Source of the DNA: Microbacterium sp. BK668
GTDB taxonomy: Bacteria; Actinomycetota; Actinomycetes; Actinomycetales; Microbacteriaceae
NCBI RefSeq assembly: GCF_004362195.1
Contig: NZ_SNWG01000001.1
Coordinates: forward strand, 2,418,001 to 2,482,000
Length of the DNA stretch: 64,000 bases
Direction of reading: 5' to 3'
Shown here: one piece after another, positions 1 through 8,783 of the stretch
Numbering within the stretch: position 1 is the first letter of the stretch
How the letters are laid out: each line of letters starts with the position of its first letter
Position numbers and translations under genes: made by a program
Notes under the pieces: generated by a model
The model's database searches: none
What the model was told of the DNA's origin: nothing
Seen by the model: the letters and a program-made list of their open reading frames with translations, nothing else

Positions 1-401
1 AGCTGGGCCGCGGCGTCATCGTCTACCCCGAGGGCACCCTCACCCGCGATCCCGCCATGTGGCCGATGCGCGGGAAGACCGGTGCCGTCCGGCTTGCGCT
101 GGCCGGCGACATCCCGCTCGTGCCGATGGCGCAGTGGGGCTGCCAGGCGGTTCTGCCCCGCTACGGCAAGCTCAAGCTGTGGCCGCTGCGCCGCCCCGTG
201 AGGGTCGTGATCGGCGAGCCCGTCGACCTCTCGGCGTTCCGCGCGAACGAGACGCAGCCGGCCGCGCTCGTCGCGGCGACGGACGTCGTCATGGCGGAGA
301 TCGCCGAGCTGCTGTCGACGATCCGCAATGAACCGGCGCCCGCCGAACGGTGGAACCCCTCCGAGCACGGGCAGAAGGAGACGGGGCGCCTTGAGCCGTA
401 G
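1..401 (+). CDS. Lysophospholipid acyltransferase, C-terminal part (cut by window edge)
   Basis: The frame is open from base 3 and ends at TAG 399-401, so about 132 residues are visible and the N terminus lies outside the window. The visible part opens with YPEGTLTRD, the glycine/glutamate motif of the PlsC family (1-acyl-sn-glycerol-3-phosphate acyltransferase). The HX4D catalytic motif expected upstream is not in view. The family transfers an acyl chain to lysophosphatidate at the membrane in phospholipid synthesis. It is followed with an 11-nt overlap by gpsA, which makes the glycerol-3-phosphate backbone, so the pair fits one lipid operon. The exact acyl acceptor cannot be told from the sequence. 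Confidence 0.85.
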   Translation, partial: LGRGVIVYPEGTLTRDPAMWPMRGKTGAVRLALAGDIPLVPMAQWGCQAVLPRYGKLKLWPLRRPVRVVIGEPVDLSAFRANETQPAALVAATDVVMAEIAELLSTIRNEPAPAERWNPSEHGQKETGRLEP

Positions 402-1524
402 GCACGAGACCCTGCCTCGCGTCGCGGTCGTCGGGGCAGGCAGCTGGGGGACGACGTTCGGGAAGGTCCTGGCCGACGGCGGCGCCCACGTGACGATGTG
501 GGCCCGCCGACCCGAGCTCGCACACGAGATCGACGAGGCCAAGCGCAACAGCCAGTACCTGCCGGGCGTGAACCTGCCCCGGGAGATGTCGGCGACGCAT
601 CACCTCTCCGAGGCGCTCGAGAGCGCCGACCAGGTCTACCTGTCGGTGCCGAGCCAGACTCTCCGCGAGAACCTGAAGGCGGTCCGGCCGCTCGTGTCGA
701 AGACCGACGCGCCGATCATCTCGCTCATGAAGGGCGTCGAGAAGCGCACGGGACTGCGGATGAGCCAGGTCATCCAGCAGGAGCTCGACTGCGACCCGGC
801 ACGCATCGCCGTGGCATCCGGTCCGAACCTCGCGCTCGAGATCGCCCGCGAGCAGCCGACGGCCGCCGTCATCGCCTCGACGAGCCAGGAGACCGCCGAC
901 GCCGTGGCGCGCCGCGCACGCAACCGCTACTTCCGCTCGTTCGTCAACACCGACGTCATCGGCACCGAGTTCGGCGGGGTGCTCAAGAACCTCATCGCCG
1001 TGGCGATCGGCATCGTGGACGGCGTCGGCTACGGAGAGAACACCAAGGCCTCGATCATCACCCGCGGACTCGTCGAGATGACGGACTTCGCCGTGATCCA
1101 GGGTGCGCATCCCGAGACCTTGCAGGGCCTCGCGGGTCTCGGCGATCTGATCGCGACGTGCCAGTCGCCGCTCAGCCGCAACAACACGGCGGGCCGGCTG
1201 CTCGGGCAGGGCTACAGCTTCCAGGACGTCGTGAAGCAGATGAACCAGACCGCCGAGGGCCTCGCCTCGGTCGCCCCCGTGCTGCAGCTCGCGAAGGAGG
1301 CGGGCATCGAGATGCCCATCGTCGAGCAGGTCAAGCGCGTGCTCGACGGCACGATGAACCCGCGCGAGATCGCGCCCCACCTGACGACCGACGACGACGA
1401 GCCGAAGGGCGAGAGGACGCAGAATGGAACAGCCGGCGGTGGTGGTGCTCTTTGGAGGTCGCTCCAGCGAACACTCGATCAGCTCCGCAACAGCGGGAGG
1501 CGTCCTCCGCGCGATCAACCGTGA
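391..1524 (+). CDS. gpsA: NAD(P)-dependent glycerol-3-phosphate dehydrogenase
   Basis: Converts dihydroxyacetone phosphate to sn-glycerol 3-phosphate for phospholipid synthesis. The Rossmann motif VGAGSWGTTFG lies near residues 14-24, and the catalytic-domain segments GVLKNLIAVAIGI and TLQGLAGLGDLIATC are intact. I chose TTG 391 because GAAGGAG lies at 374-380; an in-frame ATG at 328 would sit deep inside the upstream gene. The product is 377 residues, longer than the usual 330-340, because the frame runs on for 101 nt into ddl in another phase. The final residues are basic (RSLQRTLDQLRN-like), and I recall similar tails in related actinobacteria, so the extension is probably real. Confidence 0.95.
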   Translation: MSRRHETLPRVAVVGAGSWGTTFGKVLADGGAHVTMWARRPELAHEIDEAKRNSQYLPGVNLPREMSATHHLSEALESADQVYLSVPSQTLRENLKAVRPLVSKTDAPIISLMKGVEKRTGLRMSQVIQQELDCDPARIAVASGPNLALEIAREQPTAAVIASTSQETADAVARRARNRYFRSFVNTDVIGTEFGGVLKNLIAVAIGIVDGVGYGENTKASIITRGLVEMTDFAVIQGAHPETLQGLAGLGDLIATCQSPLSRNNTAGRLLGQGYSFQDVVKQMNQTAEGLASVAPVLQLAKEAGIEMPIVEQVKRVLDGTMNPREIAPHLTTDDDEPKGERTQNGTAGGGGALWRSLQRTLDQLRNSGRRPPRDQP

Positions 1525-2515
1525 CCGCTACCGTGTGATCCCGGTCGGGATCACACGAGACGGCGTGTTCGTCCTCGAAGACGACGAGCCCGACAAGTTC
1601 GCGCTCGATGCGTCGAAGCTGCCCGAGGTCTCCGACAACGGCACGCGGATCCTCTGGCCGGAGGGTGGAGCCGATCGCCACCTGCGGGTCCGGCGCGCCG
1701 ACGGCTCCATCGACGAGCTCGGTCCGCTCGACGTCGTGCTGCCGATCCTCCACGGCGTGCACGGCGAGGACGGGACGGTTCAGGGCTTCCTCGACACCCT
1801 CGGCATCCCGTATGCGGGCGGCGGCGTGCTCGACTCGGCGCTGTGCATGGACAAGCACTTCATGAAGATCGTGCTGCAGGCGTCCGGCGTGCGGGTCTCC
1901 CCGTGGGTCACGGTCTCACGTGCCCGCTGGGCGGCGGATCCGGAGGGCGTGCGCACGGATGCCTCCTCCCTGGGCGAGCCCGTCTTCGTCAAGCCCGCGC
2001 GTGCAGGATCGAGTGTCGGCGTGTCGAAGGTGCACGACGCGTCGGAGCTCGACGCGGCGCTCGAGCTGGCCTTCGCCGAGGACGACAAGGTGCTCATCGA
2101 ATCGGCGATCGTCGGGCGCGAGATCGAGGTCGCCGTGCTCGAGGGCCGTCGGGGCGGGCCGACACGCGCGTCTCTGCCGGGTGAGATCGTGCTGACGACG
2201 CGGGAGTTCTACGACTTCGAGGGGAAGTACCTCGGAGGAGAGGGTGCCGAGGTGGTGTGCCCCTCCGATCTCGCGGCCGCCGACATCGCCGCCGTCCAGG
2301 AACTCGGCGTCCGGGCGTTCGAAGCGGTCGGGGGGCGGGGCCTCGCGCGCGTCGACTTCTTCCTCGCCGCCGACGGCCTGTACGTCAACGAGCTCAACAC
2401 GATGCCGGGGTTCACGCCGATCTCGATGTTCCCGAAGTGCTGGCTGGCCTCCGGGATGACCTATCCCGAGCTCATCTCGGAGCTGGTCGACACCGCCCTC
2501 GAGCGCGCCGTCTGA
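1424..2515 (+). CDS. ddl: D-alanine--D-alanine ligase
   Basis: ATP-grasp enzyme that joins two D-alanines for the peptidoglycan stem peptide in the cytoplasm. The N terminus has the family signature LFGGRSSEHSIS at about residues 8-19. The ATP-grasp stretch VKPARAGSSVGVSKV, the EIEVAVLEG segment and the C-terminal VNELNTMPGFTPISMFP with metal-binding Glu and Asn are all present. The length of 363 residues is normal. The start must be ATG 1424 because the glycine-rich motif follows at once, which forces the long overlap with gpsA. It ends one base before the convergent lipoprotein gene. Confidence 0.96.
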   Translation: MEQPAVVVLFGGRSSEHSISSATAGGVLRAINRDRYRVIPVGITRDGVFVLEDDEPDKFALDASKLPEVSDNGTRILWPEGGADRHLRVRRADGSIDELGPLDVVLPILHGVHGEDGTVQGFLDTLGIPYAGGGVLDSALCMDKHFMKIVLQASGVRVSPWVTVSRARWAADPEGVRTDASSLGEPVFVKPARAGSSVGVSKVHDASELDAALELAFAEDDKVLIESAIVGREIEVAVLEGRRGGPTRASLPGEIVLTTREFYDFEGKYLGGEGAEVVCPSDLAAADIAAVQELGVRAFEAVGGRGLARVDFFLAADGLYVNELNTMPGFTPISMFPKCWLASGMTYPELISELVDTALERAV

Positions 2516-2516
2516 C

Positions 2517-3011
2517 TCAGCCCGTCGCGGAGTCCTGCTCGTCGAGCGGGGCCTCCGGCGCGGTGCACTCGGCGGTCTTCGGCAGCTGCGACACGGCGGT
2601 GCGGACGTCGTCGAGCACATTGTTGGGGGAGACGAGCTCGTTGTCGACGTACAGCTGCACGGCGGGGGAGCGGCCGTACGTCGTCAGCCGGAACCGAGGC
2701 GACTCCGACTCGTCCACGAGCCAGTCCACCCCGCCGACAGTGATGCAGCGCAGCGTCGACGGACCCGGCGGCTCGACCCCGCACGTCAGCAGGACCGCAG
2801 TGGGAGTCCCCCAGGCCCCCGTCGCCTGCGCATCCGTCCACCGGCGCTGCTCGCCGTCGACCGTCGACGGAAGCCGCACGGTCACCTCGGCGCACAGGGG
2901 GTCGTCGGCGTTCGGCGCGGCCTCGAGCGTCACCGTGCCGCTGCACCCGGCGAGGCCCACCGCGCCCGCGAGGACGAGGGCGGCGACGAGGGCGCGGCGG
3001 GTCCGGGTCAT
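2517..3011 (-). CDS. DUF3515 family lipoprotein
   Basis: A 164-residue exported protein with a basic start, a hydrophobic stretch and the lipobox LAGC, with the lipidated cysteine at residue 23. Conserved cysteines downstream (in LLTCGVEPP, LRCITVGG and AECTAPE) and the WLVDE segment match actinobacterial DUF3515. Its function is unknown. In many actinobacteria DUF3515 genes sit between ddl and thiL, exactly as here, which supports the assignment. It diverges from thiL across a 22-bp palindromic gap that holds both -10 boxes. The GGAGGG touching the ATG is too close to act as a Shine-Dalgarno, so translation is probably leaderless. Confidence 0.85.
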   Translation of the reverse strand: MTRTRRALVAALVLAGAVGLAGCSGTVTLEAAPNADDPLCAEVTVRLPSTVDGEQRRWTDAQATGAWGTPTAVLLTCGVEPPGPSTLRCITVGGVDWLVDESESPRFRLTTYGRSPAVQLYVDNELVSPNNVLDDVRTAVSQLPKTAECTAPEAPLDEQDSATG

Positions 3012-3039
3012 CCCTCCAGGCTAGCCTGGAGGGATGACC
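3006..3039. promoter_or_regulatory. Perfect 34-bp palindrome containing divergent leaderless promoters
   Basis: The sequence from 3006 to 3039 equals its own reverse complement. It includes both start codons (CAT 3009-3011 and ATG 3034-3036). The plus-strand -10 hexamer TAGCCT is at 3022-3027 and its mirror copy is at 3018-3023, each 6 nt from its start codon. The two -10 boxes overlap by two bases, so the two promoters probably cannot fire at the same time. Confidence 0.75.
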
Positions 3040-4023
3040 GAGCCGCCCGACGATCCCCGCGTCGGCGACCTCTCCGAGGGCGGCATCCTCCGTCGCATCC
3101 TCGACCGCCTCGGACCTTCCACGGCTCTCGTCGGCCCCGGTGACGATGCCGCCGTGCTCGCCGCCCCGGACGGGCGCGTGGTCGCGACCACCGACACGCT
3201 CGTGCACGGCCCCGACTTCCGTCTGGCCTGGTCGTCGGCCTTCGACCTCGGCTGGAAGGCGGCCGCCGTCAACCTCGCCGACATCGCCGCGATGGGTGGC
3301 CGCCCCATGGCGCTGCTCGTCGCCCTCGCCATACCGGACGACACCCGGGTCTCCTTCGTCACCGGGCTCGCCGAGGGCCTGCGCGCCGCCTGCGACGCGC
3401 TCGCCCCCGGGTGCGCGGTCGAGGGCGGCGATCTGACGGTGTCCGACACCCTGACGATCGCGGTGACGGCGCTCGGCACGCTCGACGGCCGCGCGCCCGT
3501 GCTGCGCTCGGGAGCACGCGCGGGCGACGTCGTGGCGATAGCCGGTGAGCTGGGGCGGGCGGCGCGGGGCCTCGGGCTCCTGTTCACGCGGTTCACGGAT
3601 CCCTCGGGCGCGCCGCGCCCCGTCGATGCCGGCGCCCTGTCGCCCGAGGACGCCGCCGACCTCGCCGCCCAGCTCCGGCCGACTCCTCCCGTGGCGCTCG
3701 GGCCGGTCGCCGCCGACGCCGGGGCGACGGCGCTCATGGACGTGTCGGACGGCCTCGTGCTTGACGCGACGCGGCTGGCCGAGGCATCCGGCGTGACCAT
3801 CGTCCTGGATCCCGCAGCCGTAGGCGGCGAGCCTGCGCTCAGCGGCGGCGAGGATCACGGACTTCTCGCGACGTTCCCGTCCGGGGCCGCCCTTCCGCGG
3901 GGATTCCGCCGCATCGGCCGCGCCTCGCCGCGCGGGCGCGCGCCGGTGCTGATCGGCGAGGAGCTGCCGGGGGCGCGCACGGGGTGGGACCCCTACCGCG
4001 ACTGGGACTCCGGGCGCGGCTGA
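3034..4023 (+). CDS. thiL: Thiamine-monophosphate kinase
   Basis: Phosphorylates thiamine monophosphate to the coenzyme thiamine diphosphate with ATP. Family motifs are in order: GPGDDAAVL near residue 33, GWKAAAVNLADIAAMGG with the metal-binding aspartate, EGGDLTVSDTLTIAVTALG, and the C-terminal DVSDGLVLDATRLAEASG. The length of 329 residues is typical. The start is ATG 3034 with a TAGCCT -10 only 6 nt away. The 3-prime end overlaps the convergent rsmD gene by 31 nt. Confidence 0.95.
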   Translation: MTEPPDDPRVGDLSEGGILRRILDRLGPSTALVGPGDDAAVLAAPDGRVVATTDTLVHGPDFRLAWSSAFDLGWKAAAVNLADIAAMGGRPMALLVALAIPDDTRVSFVTGLAEGLRAACDALAPGCAVEGGDLTVSDTLTIAVTALGTLDGRAPVLRSGARAGDVVAIAGELGRAARGLGLLFTRFTDPSGAPRPVDAGALSPEDAADLAAQLRPTPPVALGPVAADAGATALMDVSDGLVLDATRLAEASGVTIVLDPAAVGGEPALSGGEDHGLLATFPSGAALPRGFRRIGRASPRGRAPVLIGEELPGARTGWDPYRDWDSGRG

Positions 4024-4574
4024 CCCCACCACATCGTGGTGTCGCCGTATGCCCGGTCGCGCACGCCCTCGAGTCCCGCCGCGTGCCAGTCGGGGGCCGG
4101 CGACCGTCGCGCGCGCTCGACGACGACGAGCGCCTCGTCCGAGAGCAGCGGACGCAGGGCTGCAAGCGCCGAGGACAGGTCGGCGTCCGAGAGGTCGTAA
4201 GGCGGGTCGAGGAAGGCGAGGTCGTAGGGCCCGGCGGCGCGCGCGAGGTACGTGGCGACCGACGCCCGGTGCACACGGATCGCCGCCTCGCGTCCGAGCG
4301 CCTTCTGGACCCGCGCCGCGTTCCGCTGCACGACTGCCGCGGCCGGGGCGCCCCTCTCGACGAGATCGACGGATGCCGCGCCGCGACTGGCGGCCTCCAG
4401 CCCGAGAGCGCCCGACCCGGCGTAGAGGTCGATCACGCGGGTACCTCGCAGCGCGTCGGCGGACTCGAGGGCGCCGAAGAGCGACTCCCGCACGCGGTCG
4501 CTCGTGGGACGCGTCCCGCGGTCGGGAACGTCGAGCGACGTTCCCCCGGCGCGGCCGGCGATGATGCGGGTCAC
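3993..4574 (-). CDS. rsmD: 16S rRNA (guanine(966)-N2)-methyltransferase
   Basis: S-adenosylmethionine-dependent enzyme that methylates G966 of 16S rRNA during 30S assembly. The 193-residue product starts MTRIIAG as in the family. It has the SAM-binding motif DLYAGSGALGLEAASRGA at about residues 48-65 and the N6/N2-amine methylase motif LDPPY near residue 121. The start is GTG, overlapping the stop of the upstream acyltransferase gene as GTGA, so the two are probably translationally coupled. Its stop TAG (3993-3995) lies inside the last codons of thiL on the other strand. Confidence 0.95.
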   Translation of the reverse strand: MTRIIAGRAGGTSLDVPDRGTRPTSDRVRESLFGALESADALRGTRVIDLYAGSGALGLEAASRGAASVDLVERGAPAAAVVQRNAARVQKALGREAAIRVHRASVATYLARAAGPYDLAFLDPPYDLSDADLSSALAALRPLLSDEALVVVERARRSPAPDWHAAGLEGVRDRAYGDTTMWWGQPRPESQSR

Positions 4575-5158
4575 GGCGCGCCACCCTCGTCGAGCTGCTC
4601 CTCGCGCAGTCTCGGCTCGATGCGGCGCTCCGGACGAAGTCCGGATTTGTCGGCGTAGAACGCCCGGATCGTGTGCATGTCGGCGCCCACGTCCCCGGTC
4701 AGCTCGATCGTGGGACCGAGCCCCGTGGTCATCGTCGTGCGGTCGACGTATCCGAAGGTCACACCGAGCCCCGCGTCGCGGGCGATCCGGTAGAAGCCCG
4801 ACTTCCAGTAGGCGCCGCCGGTGCGAGTTCCCTCGGGCGTCACGACGAGACCGAAGGTGCCGTCCTCACCGATTCGCGCGACGACTTCGGACACCACTCG
4901 TGACGCGTCGGCGCGGTCCACGGGGATGCCGCCGAGCGCATGCATGACAGGGGACCGCCAGCCGCGGAAGAGGCTCGCCTTCCCCAGCCAGCGGATCTTC
5001 ATGCCGAGTCGCCACGCGATGGCGAGCATGAGCACGAAGTCCCAGTTCGACGTGTGAGGGACGCCGAGCACGACGGTGGGGCGCGCGGGGGCGGGCTCGG
5101 AGACGAGCCTCCACCGGCTGAACGCCCAGTAGAGGCGGGCGATGGAGCGGCGGATCAC
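4571..5158 (-). CDS. Lysophospholipid acyltransferase-like protein (PlsC family)
   Basis: A 195-residue acyltransferase with the catalytic HX4D box in PHTSNWDF, near residue 36, and the PEGTR motif near residue 110. It lacks the long N-terminal part of larger PlsC proteins. The family acylates lysophospholipids or related acceptors at the membrane; the substrate is not determinable here. I chose GTG 5158 because AGCGTA at 5165-5170 reads TACGCT on the minus strand, exactly 6 nt upstream, the spacing used by many genes of this window. It forms a two-gene unit with rsmD and diverges from recG. Confidence 0.85.
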   Translation of the reverse strand: MIRRSIARLYWAFSRWRLVSEPAPARPTVVLGVPHTSNWDFVLMLAIAWRLGMKIRWLGKASLFRGWRSPVMHALGGIPVDRADASRVVSEVVARIGEDGTFGLVVTPEGTRTGGAYWKSGFYRIARDAGLGVTFGYVDRTTMTTGLGPTIELTGDVGADMHTIRAFYADKSGLRPERRIEPRLREEQLDEGGAP

Positions 5159-5164
5159 CTCTCC

Positions 5165-5170
5165 AGCGTA
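5165..5170 (-). promoter_or_regulatory. -10 box of leaderless acyltransferase gene
   Basis: Reads TACGCT on the minus strand, 6 nt before GTG 5158. A transcript starting about 7 nt downstream would begin at the start codon. Confidence 0.55.
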
Positions 5171-5221
5171 GGACGCCGCACCGTTCTGCGTTCTCACGGC
5201 GGCGAGGTCCCGGACCATCTC

Positions 5222-5227
5222 TACACT
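5222..5227 (+). promoter_or_regulatory. -10 box of leaderless recG
   Basis: TACACT, 6 nt before ATG 5234. No Shine-Dalgarno fits in CGGATC between the two. Confidence 0.6.
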
Positions 5228-5233
5228 CGGATC

Positions 5234-7396
5234 ATGCCCGGCCTCTCCCTCGATTCCCGACTCGACGGCGCGGTCGGAGGCAAGACCGCGAAGGCGCTCG
5301 AGCGCGCGTTCGGCATGAGGACGGTCGGAGACCTTGTCGCGCACTATCCGCGTCGCTACGCGCGCCGGGGCGAGCTGACCCCGATCTCGTCGCTGCCCGT
5401 GGGCGAGGCGGTGACGATCGTGGCCGAGGTCAGGCGGGCGAACGAGCGGCGCATGCAGTACCGCAAGGGAAGCATCCTCGAGGTCGTCATCAGCGACGGG
5501 CACGGCGATCTCTCGCTGACGTTCTTCAACCAGTCCTGGCGGATCAAAGACCTGCATCCCGGCCGGCGGGGGATCTTCGCCGGCAAGGTCGGCGAGTACC
5601 GGGGGGCGAAGCAGCTCGCCCACCCCGACTACGAGCTGTTCGAGGACGAAGACACCGCGCGCATGAACGCGCAAGCCTACGCCCATCTCCCCATACCCAT
5701 CTACCCGGCGACGTCGGCGGTCGCCAGCTGGCAGTTCAAGAAGATCATCGACCTCGTCCTCGACGGGCTCGGCCCCATCCCGGATCCCCTCCCCGGCGGC
5801 CTTCGCGACCGGCATGGCCTCCTCGACGCGCGCACGGCGATCGAGCGCATCCACCGGCCGGACTTCGAGGACCAGATCGAGCAGGCCCGCGAGACGCTCC
5901 GCTGGCACGAGGCCTTCGTGCTGCAGGCGGCGCTCCTGCAGCAGCGGCAGTTCGTGCGGTCGCTCTCGGCGACCAGGCGCGCGCCCGGACGCCTGCTCGA
6001 GCGATTCGACGAGGCCCTTCCCTTCCCGCGCACGCCGGACCAGATCGGGGTGGGCGCGCAGATCGAGAGCGACCTCGAGGGCGACTGGCCCATGAACAGG
6101 CTGGTCCAGGGCGAGGTGGGCTCGGGGAAGACGCTCGTCGCGCTGCGCGCGATGCTGCAGGTCGCCGAGAGCGGCGGCCAGTCGGCCCTCATCGCCCCGA
6201 CCGAAGTGCTCGCCGCCCAGCACGTGCGCTCGATCGCGCGGATGCTCGGTCCCCAGCTCGCGCCGGAGCTCATGCCCACCCTCCTCACCGGTCAGCTGCC
6301 GGCGGCCGAGCGGCGGAAGGCGGCCCTGCGGGCCGCGTCCGGGCAGGCGCGCATCGTGGTGGGCACGCACGCGCTGCTGAGCGAGTCGACGACCTTCGCC
6401 GATCTCGGGCTGGTGGTGGTCGACGAACAGCACCGCTTCGGCGTCGAGCAGCGCGAGTCGCTGCGCGCGAAGGGCTCGTCGCCGCACGCTCTCGTGCTGA
6501 CCGCGACGCCCATCCCGCGGACGGTCGCGATGACCGTCTTCGGCGATCTCGACGTCTCGACCATCCGCACGATGCCCGCCGGACGGGCGGGCATCGAGAC
6601 GTTCGTCGCGCCGCTCGCCGAGAAGCCCGGCTGGTTCGCCCGGGTCTGGGACCGCATCGCCGAGGAGGTCGCGCAGGGGCGTCAGGCCTTCGTCGTCTGC
6701 GCGGCGATCGACGCCGAAGCCGGAGCGAAGGACGACACGGCGGACGAGCCGATCGGGCAGGACGACGATGAGCCGGCCCGCACACGCTGGGGCGTCGTCC
6801 AGGCGGCGGAGCTCCTGTCCCGGCATCCCGCGTTCGGCGACATCCGCATCCAGATCCTCCATGGCCGGATGCCGGCGGAGGAGAAGGATGCCGTCATGCA
6901 GGCGTTCGCGCGGGGAGACGTCGACGTGCTCGTCGCCACGACGGTCGTCGAGGTGGGGGTCGACGTGCCGAACGCCTCGACGATGGCGATCCTCGAGGCG
7001 GACCGGTTCGGGGTATCGCAGCTGCACCAGCTGCGGGGGCGCGTCGGCCGCGGCGGGGTACCCGGCCTGTGCCTGCTCGTGACGGAGGCGCCCGCCGGCT
7101 CGTCCGCCCGGGCGCGAGTGGACGCCGTGGCCTCGACGCTCGACGGCTTCGCGCTCGCCGAAGTCGACCTCGAGCTGCGTGGCGAGGGGGACGTGCTGGG
7201 CGACGCGCAGTCCGGGGCCCGGTCCTCGCTCCGGCTGCTGCGCGTCGTGAAGGACGCCGATCTCATCGCCGAGGCACGCATCGCGGCCGAGAGGATCTTC
7301 GACGAGGACCCGGCCCTGCTGCAGCACGGCGGCCTGACCGCGGCGATCGAACGCCGCGTCGGGCAGCAGGAGCGGGCGGCGCTGGCGAAGTCGTGA
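5234..7396 (+). CDS. recG: ATP-dependent DNA helicase RecG
   Basis: Remodels stalled replication forks and branched recombination intermediates. The N-terminal wedge/OB domain covers roughly residues 1-270. The SF2 helicase motifs follow in order: Walker [12 protein letters not shown], the DEQH box in [13 protein letters not shown], motif [27 protein letters not shown], and the motif VI sequence [13 protein letters not shown]. The length of 720 residues is normal. ATG 5234 gives the right N terminus and lies 6 nt from a TACACT hexamer. It is followed after 41 nt by coaD, which has its own -10 box. Confidence 0.96.
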   Translation: MPGLSLDSRLDGAVGGKTAKALERAFGMRTVGDLVAHYPRRYARRGELTPISSLPVGEAVTIVAEVRRANERRMQYRKGSILEVVISDGHGDLSLTFFNQSWRIKDLHPGRRGIFAGKVGEYRGAKQLAHPDYELFEDEDTARMNAQAYAHLPIPIYPATSAVASWQFKKIIDLVLDGLGPIPDPLPGGLRDRHGLLDARTAIERIHRPDFEDQIEQARETLRWHEAFVLQAALLQQRQFVRSLSATRRAPGRLLERFDEALPFPRTPDQIGVGAQIESDLEGDWPMNRLVQGEVGSGKTLVALRAMLQVAESGGQSALIAPTEVLAAQHVRSIARMLGPQLAPELMPTLLTGQLPAAERRKAALRAASGQARIVVGTHALLSESTTFADLGLVVVDEQHRFGVEQRESLRAKGSSPHALVLTATPIPRTVAMTVFGDLDVSTIRTMPAGRAGIETFVAPLAEKPGWFARVWDRIAEEVAQGRQAFVVCAAIDAEAGAKDDTADEPIGQDDDEPARTRWGVVQAAELLSRHPAFGDIRIQILHGRMPAEEKDAVMQAFARGDVDVLVATTVVEVGVDVPNASTMAILEADRFGVSQLHQLRGRVGRGGVPGLCLLVTEAPAGSSARARVDAVASTLDGFALAEVDLELRGEGDVLGDAQSGARSSLRLLRVVKDADLIAEARIAAERIFDEDPALLQHGGLTAAIERRVGQQERAALAKS

Positions 7397-7424
7397 CGCG
7401 AGCCGAGGCATCCGCCCGCCTGGA

Positions 7425-7430
7425 TAGGCT
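7425..7430 (+). promoter_or_regulatory. -10 box of leaderless coaD
   Basis: TAGGCT, 7 nt before ATG 7438. Confidence 0.55.
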
Positions 7431-7437
7431 GGGGGCC

Positions 7438-7935
7438 ATGAGCAGCCGGATCGCCGTCGTCCCTGGTTCGTTCGATCCGCCGACCCTCGGCCACCTCGAC
7501 GTCATCCGGCGGGCGGCGTCGCTGTACGACCAGCTGCATGTGCTCGTCGTGCACAATCCCCGCAAGGAGGCCATGCTGCCGATCGCGCAGCGGCAGGCGC
7601 TCCTCGAGCAGTCGATCGCCGAGAGCGACATCGACACAGAGGTCGTGGTCGCGTCGTGGAGCGTCGGACTGCTCGTGGACTACGCGACGGATGTCGGGGC
7701 CGGCGTGCTGGTCAAGGGCATCCGTTCACAGGTGGACGTGGCCTACGAGACCCCCATGGCGATCGTGAACCGCCACCTCGCCCACGTCGAGACGGTCTTC
7801 CTCCTCCCGGACCCCGCGCACGCCCTCGTCTCGAGCTCGCTCGTGCGCCAGGTCGCATCGCTCGGCGGCGATGTCACGCCGTACGTGCCGCCCGCCGTGG
7901 CGCGCTTCCTGGGAACTCCCGCCAGCGGCCTCTGA
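7438..7935 (+). CDS. coaD: Phosphopantetheine adenylyltransferase
   Basis: Transfers AMP from ATP to 4-phosphopantetheine, the penultimate step of coenzyme A synthesis. The nucleotidyltransferase motif [10 protein letters not shown], containing the (T/H)xGH box, is at residues 10-19. The second signature SSSLVRQ is near residue 130. The length of 165 residues is typical. The start is ATG 7438, immediately downstream of TAGGCT. Usual actinobacterial neighbours (recG upstream; DUF177, rpmF, rnc and mutM downstream) support the assignment. Confidence 0.96.
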   Translation: MSSRIAVVPGSFDPPTLGHLDVIRRAASLYDQLHVLVVHNPRKEAMLPIAQRQALLEQSIAESDIDTEVVVASWSVGLLVDYATDVGAGVLVKGIRSQVDVAYETPMAIVNRHLAHVETVFLLPDPAHALVSSSLVRQVASLGGDVTPYVPPAVARFLGTPASGL

Positions 7936-7962
7936 CCCGAGCCCTCCGCGGGCGGCCGCCGG

Positions 7963-7968
7963 TAGCAT
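7963..7968 (+). promoter_or_regulatory. -10 box of leaderless DUF177 gene
   Basis: TAGCAT, 8 nt before GTG 7977. Confidence 0.5.
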
Positions 7969-7976
7969 GGACGACC

Positions 7977-8531
7977 GTGAGAAACCGCCACAACGGACCG
8001 CTCGACATCCCCGTCCGCGACATCGCGCACCGCCCCGGCGAGATGCGGGAGCACACGCTCGACGTCGTCGCCCCCGCGAAGTGGGGAGAGGGACTCGTCT
8101 CGGTCGCCGAGGGCGAGCCGATCGTGGTAGACGTCCGACTGGAGTCGGTGCACGAAGGGATCCTCGCCACGGGCGAGGCCGAGACCGAGTACACCGGCGT
8201 CTGCGGACGCTGCCTCCGCGACATCGCCGAGACGCTCAAAGTCGAGTTTCAGGAGCTTTTCGCGTATCCTGGGGAGGAAGCAACTGACTTCGAGGTTCAA
8301 GACGACCACGTGGATCTTGAAACTCCGGTCAGGGATGCGATCGTCCTGTCGCTTCCGTTTCAGCCGGTGTGTGAGCCGGATTGCCCCGGCCTCGATCCGG
8401 TCACGGGTGAGCGACTCACCGGAAGCACCGGATCAGAGCCCGTCGCTCCCATCGATCCACGCTGGGCAGCGCTCCAGGACTACACCCAAGACCACGACGA
8501 CGACGCCCCGCGCCCTGTGCCGGGCAGCTGA
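7977..8531 (+). CDS. YceD/DUF177 family protein
   Basis: A 184-residue DUF177 (YceD) protein. It has two paired-cysteine sites, CGRC at about residues 76-79 and CEPDC near 131-135, probably binding a metal. The last third ([11 protein letters not shown] and DDDAP) is low-complexity and acidic. YceD is linked to 23S rRNA or 50S maturation in other bacteria, and the gene almost always precedes rpmF, as here with a 29-nt gap. GTG 7977 is preferred over the ATG at 7967, which is in a different phase. Confidence 0.85.
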   Translation: MRNRHNGPLDIPVRDIAHRPGEMREHTLDVVAPAKWGEGLVSVAEGEPIVVDVRLESVHEGILATGEAETEYTGVCGRCLRDIAETLKVEFQELFAYPGEEATDFEVQDDHVDLETPVRDAIVLSLPFQPVCEPDCPGLDPVTGERLTGSTGSEPVAPIDPRWAALQDYTQDHDDDAPRPVPGS

Positions 8532-8560
8532 CTCGTCGAGAACACAGAGAAGAGTCAGCC

Positions 8561-8770
8561 ATGGCAGGTAACCCCCCGAAGCGGAAGGTCTCCCGTTCGA
8601 ACACGCGCTCGCGTCGCGCGCAGTGGAAGGCCGAGGCCCCCACGCTGGTCAAGACCATCGAGAACGGCAAGGTCGTCTACAGCCGTCCGCACCAGGCGAA
8701 GGTCGTCACCGACTCGCAGGGCACCGAGCTGTTCCTCGAGTACAAGGGCCGCAAGGTCGCCGACGTCTGA
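8561..8770 (+). CDS. rpmF: 50S ribosomal protein L32
   Basis: A 69-residue basic protein with the L32 N-terminal signature [20 protein letters not shown] and an actinobacterial C terminus ending [10 protein letters not shown]. It has no cysteines, so it is the zinc-free form. The GAGAAGAG stretch upstream can serve as ribosome binding site. It sits between DUF177 and rnc, the usual order. Confidence 0.97.
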   Translation: MAGNPPKRKVSRSNTRSRRAQWKAEAPTLVKTIENGKVVYSRPHQAKVVTDSQGTELFLEYKGRKVADV

Positions 8771-8783
8771 TCGTCGTCCCGAC

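Noticed and set aside
4571..7411. Extension of the minus-strand acyltransferase gene to a 946-codon frame through recG
   Set aside because: Only the last 195 codons look like protein; the rest is antisense to recG, and the GTG at 5158 has a proper -10 box.
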